61,331 bases of DNA from Pseudomonadota bacterium (GCA_021781615.1 JAJXWM010000009.1:1-61331); one strand, 5' to 3'. Counted from the stretch's first letter, positions 35,807 to 44,309 are shown. Notes: generated by a model not told the origin, from the letters alone. Numbers and translations are program-made.

Positions 35807-36025
35807 ATGACTACAACAATCAAAGAGGGTATTTATCAACATTATAAGGGTAATTTTTATAGGGTTTTAGGTGTGGCAATACATACTGAAACCAAGGAAC
35901 AACTTGTGGTTTATTGTTCTATTTATGACGGTTCTGAAATATGGGTGCGCCCTTTGCAAATGTTTCTAGAAGAGGTGGAGATTGCTGGCGCGAAAATAAA
36001 ACGGTTCCAGTATATAAAAAGATAA
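35807..36025 (+). CDS. DUF1653 domain protein
   Basis: This small (72-residue) soluble protein matches DUF1653: GIYQHYKGNFYRVLGVAIHT, EQLVVYCSIYDGSEIWVRPL, then MFLEEV. The fold is SH3-like and the function unknown. Proteins of this family are widespread singletons. A GATAAAAT sequence near 35783 could serve as its -10. It is followed by a convergent palindrome. Confidence 0.85.
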   Translation: MTTTIKEGIYQHYKGNFYRVLGVAIHTETKEQLVVYCSIYDGSEIWVRPLQMFLEEVEIAGAKIKRFQYIKR

Positions 36026-36055
36026 TTATTAATTATGTTTTGTCTCGTATTTTGT

Positions 36056-36093
36056 GGAGCCAGGTCTAGAAATTTATGGTCCGACCTGGCTCC
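36056..36093. terminator. Palindrome between convergent genes, possible terminator
   Basis: GGAGCCAGGTC (36056-36066) and GACCTGGCTCC (36083-36093) form a perfect 11-bp stem between the DUF1653 gene (plus) and the protease-like gene (minus). The T-runs on either side are weak, so termination is probable but not certain. Confidence 0.5.
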
Positions 36094-36111
36094 TGGTTAT
36101 TAAACGAATTC

Positions 36112-37383
36112 TTAAACAAATTCGTGGGTGTAGATACCATATATTTTAAACATGCCTTTGGAGTTGCTGTATCTATTAAAGATGATTTCTGCAATTTTTT
36201 CAATTGAAGTATCTGCGTATTCTCCATTAACCTCGTTTGGTTCGTAATAGTAGTATTTTTCCCCATGTTTAAATAATCCATTAGCATGATAGCCAGCTTT
36301 TTCATCCTCAGGATCAAATTGAATTACTAAGTCTACTAGCTTATCATCCGTAACTTTTTCTTTTAATAGATTCGTAAATTCTTGTAAAGTTAAGTTCAGT
36401 TTATCTTTTACACAGAGATCAGTAAGCTTAAGCTCTTTTCCATTGGAAGCTAACATGCTTAATGGATGAGTCTCTCTGTAATTAAGTTGATATAGCCCAG
36501 CTCTGTAAGTATTAGGTTGTTGTAAGAAGTCTACGATCGCAAAGAACCCTTGAAAGCTTTTAATTTGCTCATTATCAAGCTTTGATTTTCCATCCCAGGA
36601 AACTATAGTTGTTACTGTTTTGTTAAACCAATCGTCGGTGTAGCCACAGTGTCTTTCTGGTTCAGGGAAAAAGTAATTTGTTATTTTGGATATCCAGCTG
36701 TTGGCATCGGACTGAGGGTGGTCGCAGATTATTTTTGGTTGGGTGAATTGTAACCATTTAGAGTATAGCCAAAACAGCGTCAGTCCACCACAGTGTCCAT
36801 CGTTATCAAGTTGTTTGGCTCTTTTGAGCAGGTCTGCTTTTCCCTCATCATCATCTTCTTCTTCGTCGGCAAGGTTGGTTAAAAATAACTTTAGATTACC
36901 TCTAATAATATTTTGTAGTCTTGGAAATAGTTGTTGATTGTTCTTAAGTGCTTCCACTACCATCGGATATTTAATATTATTTAAATCGGCACCGCTTTTT
37001 AAAACCAATTTAGCGAGATCAGTTCTTAGTTCACTATCGTAAGCTGTTCGTAAACATAAGGTAAGTAATATGTTTGGATCTACGTCAGTTTTTGCTAAAG
37101 TATCCCAGGCTGTATTGTAAGAGATGCTATTAAAATAATCACCCCCGATTTTTGAAAATTCGTAATTATTTGTTAGCATATTTTCTATTGCATGGATTGC
37201 TTTTTCGGCAGGCTGTCTAAGTTCTTCAGCTGATGGTAATAAAGGTTTGTTATTTGCGAATAAAGTTGAAGAAAGCAACAAAGAACAGGCAAAAGATATA
37301 GACAATCTTCTTGATTTATCATATATTTTTTTCAAATTTTTGCTTTTAAGTATCATTGTTTTTTTCTCGTGGTTGTTATTCAT
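36112..37383 (-). CDS. Putative YopT/C58-like cysteine protease effector with ankyrin-like region
   Basis: The 423-residue protein has a hydrophobic N-terminal stretch (SISFACSLLLSSTLFA, about 28-43) that may be a signal peptide. An ankyrin-like segment follows (DLAKLVLKSGADLNN, about 122-136), then a papain-like pattern: Cys198 in DGHCGGLTLFWLYSKW, His366 in AGYHANGLFKHG, then YYYYEPN (E381-P-N383), as in C58/YopT and related virulence proteases (C...H...DPN). An acidic block (EEEDDDE) lies at about 174-180. It is a monocistronic orphan behind two TTAA boxes, next to mobile-element debris. The protease assignment rests on motif spacing only. The target is unknown. Confidence 0.55.
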   Translation of the reverse strand: MNNNHEKKTMILKSKNLKKIYDKSRRLSISFACSLLLSSTLFANNKPLLPSAEELRQPAEKAIHAIENMLTNNYEFSKIGGDYFNSISYNTAWDTLAKTDVDPNILLTLCLRTAYDSELRTDLAKLVLKSGADLNNIKYPMVVEALKNNQQLFPRLQNIIRGNLKLFLTNLADEEEDDDEGKADLLKRAKQLDNDGHCGGLTLFWLYSKWLQFTQPKIICDHPQSDANSWISKITNYFFPEPERHCGYTDDWFNKTVTTIVSWDGKSKLDNEQIKSFQGFFAIVDFLQQPNTYRAGLYQLNYRETHPLSMLASNGKELKLTDLCVKDKLNLTLQEFTNLLKEKVTDDKLVDLVIQFDPEDEKAGYHANGLFKHGEKYYYYEPNEVNGEYADTSIEKIAEIIFNRYSNSKGMFKIYGIYTHEFV

Positions 37384-37420
37384 CTGTACCTAAAAGTTTA
37401 CATGTTGGGTGATTAACCAC

Positions 37421-37459
37421 ATTAAGAGAAGCTTAAACCATGATTAAGAAAAACTTAAA
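37421..37459 (-). promoter_or_regulatory. Two tandem TTAA (PmrA-like) boxes before the protease-like gene
   Basis: Read on the minus strand, TTTAAG-TTTTT-CTTAAT (37459-37443) and TTTAAG-CTTCT-CTTAAT (37437-37421) are two near-identical direct repeats, each with five bases between half-sites. Their centres are 22 bp apart, about two helical turns. They end about 38 bases before the ATG at 37383. This is the best-formed example of the motif in the window. Confidence 0.5.
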
Positions 37460-37552
37460 TTTATCATTTTACAATTTTGGCAGCCAATCAAATAAAAAGT
37501 TCTACAGTGCGAGAGATGTTAGCGCTGGTATTGCAACGACCGGATATTTCAT

Positions 37553-37662
37553 GGGGCTGTTGAAACCTCCTATTTTCGTCATTCCCGCGAAAGCGGGAAT
37601 CTAATAAAAACAATAAGCTACATTTGTTGTTTTTATAAAAATTTTCAGATTTCAACAGACCC
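37553..37662. mobile_element. MITE-like element with terminal inverted repeats and a dRS3-type palindrome
   Basis: The 110-bp element has ends GGGGCTGTTGAAA and TTTCAACAGACCC (one mismatch in 13). Inside is ATTCCCGCGAAAGCGGGAAT (37581-37600), the palindrome known as dRS3 in Neisseria and widespread in proteobacterial intergenic DNA. No coding capacity is present, so it would need transposase in trans. Confidence 0.65.
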
Positions 37663-37727
37663 TTCATTGAAAGAGCTGTGCTGCGGCTATAATAAAGCTA
37701 GAAATAAAAAGATTGGTATAAGCATAA

Positions 37728-37928
37728 TGTTTAGCGCCATTAGCAGTCTGGGATTTAGAAGAAAGAAAAAGAGCTTATATAAAGATTAAATCTGTTTTGA
37801 ACAGGATTTCACTAAGGACAAAGCCTCAATTTAAAAAAGCAAATCGTGAGGTGTTTGCAGAAATAGCTGGAAAAGATTTGATTTTATGGCTTAAACATTG
37901 TAGTTATAGTAATATATCAATCAATTAA
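37728..37928 (+). pseudogene. Transposase C-terminal scrap, IS630-like
   Basis: A 66-codon open stretch without a start codon reads PLAVWDLEERKRAYIKIKS ... FKKANREVFAEIAGKDLILW and then LKHCSYSNISIN before TAA. The end pattern (a helix, then 'xWxxHCGY') is typical of the C-terminus of IS630-type transposases. The upstream part of the gene is missing. It fills most of the gap between the protease-like gene and ftsQ. Confidence 0.4.
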
Positions 37929-37964
37929 AAAAGAGCTAAAAAGAGCTATAATGTTGGATAAAAT

Positions 37965-38687
37965 TTAATCCCACTTCACCGCCATGCCAGCATTGTAACG
38001 TAAATCTATTGATTTAGGTGGCTGTGAGCGGCTGGCGGTTATTTTTCGATAAACGCTAGCTAAAAGTTCGAGTTGGCTTAAAGGATTTTCTTTTTTAAAA
38101 TAAATCCTCGTGTCGTTACTGAGCAGCACTTCCCAATGGTTTTTCGGATTTAATATTAATTTTTTGATAGTTAAATCTAGCGGTTCAAGAGTGGTAAGCA
38201 TTTTATGGTAAAGAGCAAAAATTTCTGCTTCTTGTTCATTAGGGCCAAAAATAATGGGTAAATCTTTTGGGAAACTATTTTTGGGCGGCGAAAAAACTGT
38301 TCCATTAGAGTTGAGTAATGCGTCCGTCCCCCACTGCAATATGGCACGCTGTTCGGCGATATTGATTGTTAAAGTATCTGGCCAGATGCGCTTTATGGAA
38401 ACGGCATAGATCCAGGGTAGTTTTAGTAATTGCTGTTTCAAACTGATAGCGTTCAAATAGAAAAAACCATTGCCTAAATATTCGTTAATGGTTTTTTGTA
38501 AAGTTTTTTGGTCTAGATGTTCGTAGGTCGCAAAAATTTCTACATGTTTTATGGGGAAATTGTTAGGTTTGGTATAGCTCCAGGCAAACCATGAGGAAAT
38601 CCCCAAAAAGCCAAGAGTAATTATTATAAGGAATATTTTTCTTAGATATTTTTTGTTTGGTGATGATGATTTTACTCTCCATTTCAT
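37965..38687 (-). CDS. ftsQ: Cell division protein FtsQ
   Basis: This bitopic divisome protein links FtsB/FtsL to the septum. The 240-residue protein has a short cytoplasmic tail, a membrane helix (about 17-37), a POTRA domain starting FPIKHVEIFATYEHLDQKTL and a beta domain with LPWIYAVSIKRIWPDTLTINIAEQRAI. It directly follows murB, as in the dcw cluster. ftsA and ftsZ, normally next, are replaced here by mobile-element debris. Confidence 0.93.
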   Translation of the reverse strand: MKWRVKSSSPNKKYLRKIFLIIITLGFLGISSWFAWSYTKPNNFPIKHVEIFATYEHLDQKTLQKTINEYLGNGFFYLNAISLKQQLLKLPWIYAVSIKRIWPDTLTINIAEQRAILQWGTDALLNSNGTVFSPPKNSFPKDLPIIFGPNEQEAEIFALYHKMLTTLEPLDLTIKKLILNPKNHWEVLLSNDTRIYFKKENPLSQLELLASVYRKITASRSQPPKSIDLRYNAGMAVKWD

Positions 38688-38700
38688 ATTTAGTTTTCTC

Positions 38701-39588
38701 CTAGTCTCCTAAAATATGAACTTCAGTAATTAATTTTATGCCGTTTGATTTTTCAACAGTAGCTACAATTTCTTGCATTAAAGATTCAACATCGGCGGCT
38801 TTGGCATTGCCGCAGTTAACAATAAAATTGGCATGTTTTTCTGATATTTTAGCGCCCCCGATTTGTTTACCTTTAAGACCGTTTACTTCAATTAGTCTTG
38901 CTGCGTAATCTCCATCTGGATTACGAAATACGGAGCCACAGCTAGGTAAGTTTAGGGGTTGTGATTTTTCCCGTTTCTGAATATAAGTTTGCATTTGCTG
39001 CTTAGCTTTTTCGATTTCACCGCTGTTAAACTTAAGTTCGGCGCTGATAAACCATTCATTTTTGGCTAAACCCTCTATTTGACGATAGCTGGCAATAAAT
39101 TCGGTTGCCGCCCTTGTTTTAATCTGGCCATGGCGGTTAATGGTCTCTACGCTCTTTACATAATGCCAAATAGCGTCGCCATAAGCTCCGGCATTCATTT
39201 TTAAGGCACCACCGAGAGTTCCAGGAATACCCGCCATAAAGGTGGCACCAATCATTCCGAGCTCAGTACATTTTTGTACTAAATAAGTAAGATTAACTCC
39301 GGCTTCGCTATGAATAGTGTTTTCATCTAATGCTTGTAATTTATTTAAGCTATTTCTTAAATGGATGACTAGTCCTTTAATCCCTTGATCGCGAATTAAA
39401 ATATTAGTACCAGCTCCGATGATGGTTACTGGTTCATCTTGCCAAGCATTTAGTAGTTTAATTAAATCCTCGGTGTCTACTGGGCGATAAAAATATTCTG
39501 CTGGCCCACCAATTTTCCATGAAGTGTGTTTTGCAAGCGGATGATTGTGGAGCAGGGGACCTTTTAATTGTGGAAAACTTTTGTTCAT
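38701..39588 (-). CDS. murB: UDP-N-acetylenolpyruvoylglucosamine reductase MurB
   Basis: MurB reduces the enolpyruvyl group with FAD and NADPH. The 295 residues are of the short (type II) class found in many dcw clusters. Key stretches are HTSWKIGGPAEYF, the FAD-binding VTIIGAGTNILIRD, FMAGIPGTLGGALKMNAGAYG, the catalytic serine region PSCGSVFRNPDGDYAARLI, and EVHILGD at the end. It is 10 bases downstream of murC. Confidence 0.95.
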   Translation of the reverse strand: MNKSFPQLKGPLLHNHPLAKHTSWKIGGPAEYFYRPVDTEDLIKLLNAWQDEPVTIIGAGTNILIRDQGIKGLVIHLRNSLNKLQALDENTIHSEAGVNLTYLVQKCTELGMIGATFMAGIPGTLGGALKMNAGAYGDAIWHYVKSVETINRHGQIKTRAATEFIASYRQIEGLAKNEWFISAELKFNSGEIEKAKQQMQTYIQKREKSQPLNLPSCGSVFRNPDGDYAARLIEVNGLKGKQIGGAKISEKHANFIVNCGNAKAADVESLMQEIVATVEKSNGIKLITEVHILGD

Positions 39589-39598
39589 TAGAGCTCTA

Positions 39599-41005
39599 TT
39601 AGGTATACTCTTGTTTTAGATGAGGAGCTATTGCAGCAATACTGCCAGCTCCTTGGAGCAATAGCACGTCGCCATCACGCAGCACGTTCGGCAATATCTT
39701 TAGCAATTCTTTGTTGTCAGCTACAAAAACAGGTTCAATTTGACCCCGTTGCCTAATGTTACGTATAAGTGCGCGACTATCGATGCCGAGAATTGGAGTT
39801 TCGCCGGCTGCATAAACTTCCATGAGTAATAGTACATCTGCTGTTGATAGTACTGGGGTAAAATCTTCAAATAAATCTCGCATGCGAGTATAGCGATGTG
39901 GTTGAAAAGCAAGGACTAACCGCCGGTCAGGCAAAGCTTTCCGTAAAGCTTGTAAAGTTACCGAAATCTCTTGTGGATGATGACCATAATCATCGATAAC
40001 CAATACTTTTCCTTGGGGCATTGATATTTCACCATAGCGCTGCATCCGTCTACCAACACCACTAAACTCGGCAAGAGCAGAACTTACAGCGTTTTGATCG
40101 ACCTGGCAGCACTCGATGGCGGTAATGGCGGCTGCGGTTGCATTTAAGACATTATGGTTCCCTGGGAGGTTCAACTTTAGGTCCATTTTTTGATTTTGTT
40201 GTTTCAAATTAATTTTAAAATCGCAACTAAATCCTTGCTGTTTGCAATCAGATATTTGGACATCGGCTGCGTCGCTAAAACCATAAGTAATTACCGGGCG
40301 TGAGATTTTTGGTAAAATTTCTTTTACGACTGGATCATCAATACAAACTACTGCTAAACCGTAAAATGGTAAACGGTGAAGAAAATCTAAAAAAGCTTGC
40401 TTTAGTTGGTTGAAATCATTGCCGTAAGTTTGCATGTGATCGGCATCAATATTGGTGACAATGCTGGCCATGGGATTGAAATATAAAAAGGAGGCATCGC
40501 TTTCGTCGGCTTCAATTACAAAGTATTTACCAGTTCCTAAGCGCGCGCTGGCGCTTGAACTATTTAATATGCCCCCAATGACAAAAGTTGGGTCGAGATT
40601 AGCTTCAGCAAGAATACTTGCTACTAAACTAGTAGTGGTGGTTTTGCCATGTGTACCCGCAATGGCAATGCCATGATGAAAACGCATTAGTTCCGCAAGC
40701 ATTTGGGCTCGTGGCAAAATCGGTAAATGTAGTTTGTTTGCTGCTTGTAATTCTGGATTGTCAGCACTGATGGCGCTGGATGTTACGATGGCGTCGGTAT
40801 TAGCAATGTTCTGGGCATCGTGGTTTGAAAAAATTTTGGCGCCAAGTGATTCTAAGCGCTTAGTTGCAGAGTTAACATTTTTGTCAGAGCCGGTAATGTT
40901 ATAACCCTGGTTTAATAATACTTCAGCAATACCACTCATCCCGGAACCACCGATGCCAATAAAGTGGATATTTTTTACGCGGCGCATTAGTGAAATTTTT
41001 TTCAT
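39599..41005 (-). CDS. murC: UDP-N-acetylmuramate-L-alanine ligase MurC
   Basis: This ATP-dependent ligase adds L-Ala to UDP-MurNAc. The 468-residue protein shows IHFIGIGGSGMSGIAEVL at the N-terminal UDP site, the P-loop AIAGTHGKTTTTSLVASIL (about 114-132), EADESDASFLYF, NIDADHMQTY, and DDYGHHPQEI in the C-terminal domain. It lies between ftsW and murB. murG, expected between ftsW and murC, is absent: the gap is only 41 bases. Confidence 0.96.
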   Translation of the reverse strand: MKKISLMRRVKNIHFIGIGGSGMSGIAEVLLNQGYNITGSDKNVNSATKRLESLGAKIFSNHDAQNIANTDAIVTSSAISADNPELQAANKLHLPILPRAQMLAELMRFHHGIAIAGTHGKTTTTSLVASILAEANLDPTFVIGGILNSSSASARLGTGKYFVIEADESDASFLYFNPMASIVTNIDADHMQTYGNDFNQLKQAFLDFLHRLPFYGLAVVCIDDPVVKEILPKISRPVITYGFSDAADVQISDCKQQGFSCDFKINLKQQNQKMDLKLNLPGNHNVLNATAAAITAIECCQVDQNAVSSALAEFSGVGRRMQRYGEISMPQGKVLVIDDYGHHPQEISVTLQALRKALPDRRLVLAFQPHRYTRMRDLFEDFTPVLSTADVLLLMEVYAAGETPILGIDSRALIRNIRQRGQIEPVFVADNKELLKILPNVLRDGDVLLLQGAGSIAAIAPHLKQEYT

Positions 41006-41046
41006 GTTTTTATCTGCCTTTTGCTAATTTTTTACTCATCATATCA

Positions 41047-42249
41047 TTAATTTGATTTCGCATGGGTACTTTTTACTTTTACCTTGGTATTCAAAAAATA
41101 GGTTTTTGGGGTAAAGACCGTTCCTACGGTTATTTCGTGATGAACTCTGAGTAATATAGCGATAATAATACAATTAAATAACATGCTACTACCGCCATAA
41201 CTCATAAAAGGCAAGGTCAACCCTTTGGTTGGCAATAAGCCGATATTTACTCCAACATTAATTATCATTTGGAGGCCGATCAATAATCCCATTCCGTAAG
41301 CTAAGTAACTGGCGAAATGGTTTTTAATTTTTGCTGCTATTTGACCTAAATGTAAAGAGCGGGCAATTAAGAATGAAAATAAGCTAAGAACGATTACTTG
41401 GCCGAAAATTCCAAATTCTTCAGCTAAAACTGCAAATAAAAAGTCGGTATGCGCTTCTGGAAGATAAAATAATTTTTGAATGCTATTGCCTAAGCCAACG
41501 CCAAAAATTCCACCTCTGCCAAAAGCTATGAGCGATTGTATTAATTGATAACCGCTATCGAATGGTTTAGCCCAAGGATTTAAAAATGAGGTTAGGCGCA
41601 TCAACCGATAGGGGGAAACGACTGCTAATGTTGCTAAGGCCGCGCCAACTAGTAATAGCAGGATAATAAACTGCCATAAACGTGCTCCTGCTAAATACAT
41701 CATTCCTAACATGGTTAAAATCATGACGACGATTGCCCCAAAGTCTGGTTCTAATATTAATAAACATGAGATGATACCAAGTAACACTAGAGGTTTTATA
41801 AAGCCTTTAATGTTAGCCCTAACTTCCTCTTGACGTCGTGATAGGTAGCTTGCGATATAAATTACCATCGCAGATTTAGCGAATTCTGATACTTGGATAG
41901 AAACAATTCCCAGTCTTATCCAGCGGATACTGCCATTTACTTCTCGGCCAATACCAGGTATCAGTACTAGCGTCAATAAAAGCATGCTGGCAAGCAACAA
42001 ATAGCCGCTAATTCTTTCCAAAAAACTCAAGGGTACTTGTTTGACAAAATAAACCACAATTAAGCTTACTATAAGATAAATTGTTTGGTGTGATAGAAAG
42101 TGGAGTGGATTATGATACCACTTATCAGAGATTCCCATGGACGCAGAAGCTAGTAATAGAAAGCCAATAGCAAGCAAAGAACAGGTGGCTAAAATTAGCC
42201 AGTAGTCATAATAAAAAGCTGCTTGTTTGTCTCTCGAAAATATATTCAT
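41047..42249 (-). CDS. ftsW: Septal peptidoglycan polymerase FtsW
   Basis: This SEDS-family lipid II polymerase works with PBP3 at the septum. The 400-residue protein has about ten membrane helices and the SEDS signatures GIVSIQVSEFAKSAMVIYIA, EAHTDFLFAVLAEEFGI and LTLPFMSYGGSSMLFNC. The ATG overlaps the end of murD by four bases. Assignment to ftsW rather than rodA rests on position in the dcw cluster. Confidence 0.94.
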   Translation of the reverse strand: MNIFSRDKQAAFYYDYWLILATCSLLAIGFLLLASASMGISDKWYHNPLHFLSHQTIYLIVSLIVVYFVKQVPLSFLERISGYLLLASMLLLTLVLIPGIGREVNGSIRWIRLGIVSIQVSEFAKSAMVIYIASYLSRRQEEVRANIKGFIKPLVLLGIISCLLILEPDFGAIVVMILTMLGMMYLAGARLWQFIILLLLVGAALATLAVVSPYRLMRLTSFLNPWAKPFDSGYQLIQSLIAFGRGGIFGVGLGNSIQKLFYLPEAHTDFLFAVLAEEFGIFGQVIVLSLFSFLIARSLHLGQIAAKIKNHFASYLAYGMGLLIGLQMIINVGVNIGLLPTKGLTLPFMSYGGSSMLFNCIIIAILLRVHHEITVGTVFTPKTYFLNTKVKVKSTHAKSN

Positions 42250-43589
42250 TTTGTGATTAGTTTATTTACCTCAGCAATAAAAACTTCACCTCGATGCTCA
42301 AAGTTTTTAAACATATCAAAACTAGCGCACGCTGGGGAGAGTAACACTTTGTCTGCCGGCTTAGCCACTTCTTTAGCTATTACTACTGCATCAGCCATTG
42401 AGGTGGCATGCAATATTTTATTGGTACCGCTTAAAGCTTGTTCGATTGGTAGTGCATCTTTGCCAATTAAAATTGTGGTTCTGACATATTTTGCTACGGT
42501 ATCACGTAGGGGAGAAAAATCAGCATCTTTTCCGATACCGCCAGCAATTAAAATAATTTTACCATTATTGTCAGCACCGAGCCCTTCGATTGCCGATTTA
42601 GTAGCACCAACATTAGTTCCTTTAGAGTCGTTATACCAGGCGATGTCGTTAATTTTGGCGATCCATTGGCAACGATGAGGAAGTCCAGGAAATTTTTGGA
42701 GAGTTTCACGCATTGTTGTTAGCGGCAAATCCATAGCCTTACCCAAGGCAAGCGCCGCCAAAGCGTTGCTCGCGTTGTGTAGCCCTTTTATTTTTAATTC
42801 GCTTAATGGTAGTAACTCTTGATTACCGTACATTAAGTAACCATTACTAATGCCAAAATTACCGTTTTGAGGTTGATGGGTGCTAAAACTAATTACTTTT
42901 GATGGTAGCCTGGCGTTAGCATAGCTTAGCGAATCATCATGATTGATGACTGCTATATGACAACCAGAATAAATACGTTGTTTGGCAGTCAAATATTCAT
43001 CGATACTTTGGTAACGATCTAAGTGATCGGGAGATATGTTTAGTATAACGGCAGCTGCTGCCTGTAACGAGCTGGTGGTTTCAAGTTGAAAACTGGAGAG
43101 TTCTAAGACGTAAAAATCAGCATCTTGCTTTAATAAATCGAGTGCTGGTGTACCTAAATTACCGCCAACACCAACTTTTTTACCAGTGGTTTTTATCATT
43201 TCACCAGCTAAGCTGGTAACGGTGCTCTTGCCGTTTGAGCCGGTTATTGCAATAATTGGTTTTTTTGTTGCTCTAGCGAATAACTCAATATCACCGATCC
43301 CTTTGATGCCATGATTTAAGCAGGCAGCAATTGCGGGTTCCTTCAGAGAGACGCCGGGGCTAATAATTAACTCATCAGCTTCTAATAACAGTTTTTCATC
43401 AAAGCAGCCTAAATGGGCTTCAATTTTTGGAAAGCTTTTTTGTAATTCAGGTAACTCTGGAGGGTTTTTTCGACTATCAACTACTTTCAGCTTATAGCCT
43501 TTTTGTGCTAAATAGCGCACACAAGATATTCCGGTTTTGCCGAGACCAACTATAATCTTTAAGCCAGAAGTAGTGTTATTTATTACCAT
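42246..43589 (-). CDS. murD: UDP-N-acetylmuramoyl-L-alanine-D-glutamate ligase MurD
   Basis: MurD adds D-Glu to UDP-MurNAc-L-Ala. The 447-residue protein has IIVGLGKTGISCVRYLAQKG at the N-terminus, the P-loop AITGSNGKSTVTSLAGEMI, LELSSFQLETTSSL, ILNISPDHLDRY, YNDSKGTNVGATKSAIEGL and VLLSPACASFDMFKNFEHRG. It is the first gene of this truncated dcw cluster. mraY and murE/F are not upstream, where a divergent DOT1-like gene lies instead. Confidence 0.96.
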   Translation of the reverse strand: MVINNTTSGLKIIVGLGKTGISCVRYLAQKGYKLKVVDSRKNPPELPELQKSFPKIEAHLGCFDEKLLLEADELIISPGVSLKEPAIAACLNHGIKGIGDIELFARATKKPIIAITGSNGKSTVTSLAGEMIKTTGKKVGVGGNLGTPALDLLKQDADFYVLELSSFQLETTSSLQAAAAVILNISPDHLDRYQSIDEYLTAKQRIYSGCHIAVINHDDSLSYANARLPSKVISFSTHQPQNGNFGISNGYLMYGNQELLPLSELKIKGLHNASNALAALALGKAMDLPLTTMRETLQKFPGLPHRCQWIAKINDIAWYNDSKGTNVGATKSAIEGLGADNNGKIILIAGGIGKDADFSPLRDTVAKYVRTTILIGKDALPIEQALSGTNKILHATSMADAVVIAKEVAKPADKVLLSPACASFDMFKNFEHRGEVFIAEVNKLITK

Positions 43590-43642
43590 AATAATTTGCT
43601 AAAATACCCCGATTTCCATAGAATTCAAATATATTTTGTGAG

Positions 43643-43659
43643 TTTAATGTTGGTTTAAT
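43643..43659 (+). promoter_or_regulatory. Tandem TTAA (PmrA-like) box before the DOT1-like gene
   Basis: TTTAAT-GTTGG-TTTAAT is an exact direct repeat with five bases between half-sites, ending 17 bases before ATG 43677. If it acts at the -35 position the transcript would be nearly leaderless. It lies in the 87-base divergent gap with murD. Confidence 0.35.
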
Positions 43660-43676
43660 CTGAGGTTGATGATTTT

Positions 43677-44309
43677 ATGGCTATGACAGCAAGACAGAAG
43701 AACATAAACGAATTTCTTTATCGACTTTATCAAGATGTTTCTACCGCTGCTATTTCTATCGAATGTCGCAAAAAAATGGGGGTTTATGATCAGAACTCTT
43801 TTATTTATGGAGATAGCTATTTACCTTCGCTTTACGAAATCTTAAGTGAAGTGCGGCCACAAGCGGGGGAGGTATTTTATGATCTTGGTTCCGGAGGTGG
43901 GAGGGTGGTTTTATTTGCAGCGCTTAGCTTTCCTTTTGCTGAGGTGGTGGGGGTTGAATTACTTGATGATCTAGTTGATTTAGCTCAAAAAAAATTAAAA
44001 TTGTTATCTGAAAGATTGCCGGCTTTAACTCATTTTGATGAGAGCAAGCTTGGCGAGATTAGATTTATTCATCAAGATGTTGCCAAGATTGAGGTTAAAG
44101 ATGCTGATGTGATTTATATTGCTTCCACCTGTTTTGAAGACAACCTAATGAAAGATTTAGCTAAGTTAATTGAAAAGCAAGCGAAGTCGGGCGCCAGAGT
44201 TATTACTTGTACTAAAAGTTTGCCGTCAGAGCGTTTTAAGATAAAAAAGAGCCAGATTTACCAAATGGAATGGGGGGAAGTGACTGTGTTTTTTCAGGAA
44301 AAGGTTTAG
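43677..44309 (+). CDS. DOT1-like class I SAM-dependent methyltransferase
   Basis: The 210-residue protein has DOT1-type order: an N-terminal helical part, FIYGDSYLP (about 42-50, matching the 'YGE' loop), motif I VFYDLGSGGGRVVLFAAL (about 66-83), motif II VVGVELLDDLVDLAQ, then ADVIYIASTCFEDNLMKDL (about 143-161) and ARVITCTKSLPSERFKI. The last two parallel 'VNNFAFGPEVDHQL' and 'GRIVSSKPF' of eukaryotic H3K79 methyltransferases. Bacterial DOT1-like proteins are known, and their substrates are mostly unknown. Secretion and histone targeting are conjecture. It stands alone with a TTAA box upstream. Confidence 0.7.
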   Translation: MAMTARQKNINEFLYRLYQDVSTAAISIECRKKMGVYDQNSFIYGDSYLPSLYEILSEVRPQAGEVFYDLGSGGGRVVLFAALSFPFAEVVGVELLDDLVDLAQKKLKLLSERLPALTHFDESKLGEIRFIHQDVAKIEVKDADVIYIASTCFEDNLMKDLAKLIEKQAKSGARVITCTKSLPSERFKIKKSQIYQMEWGEVTVFFQEKV

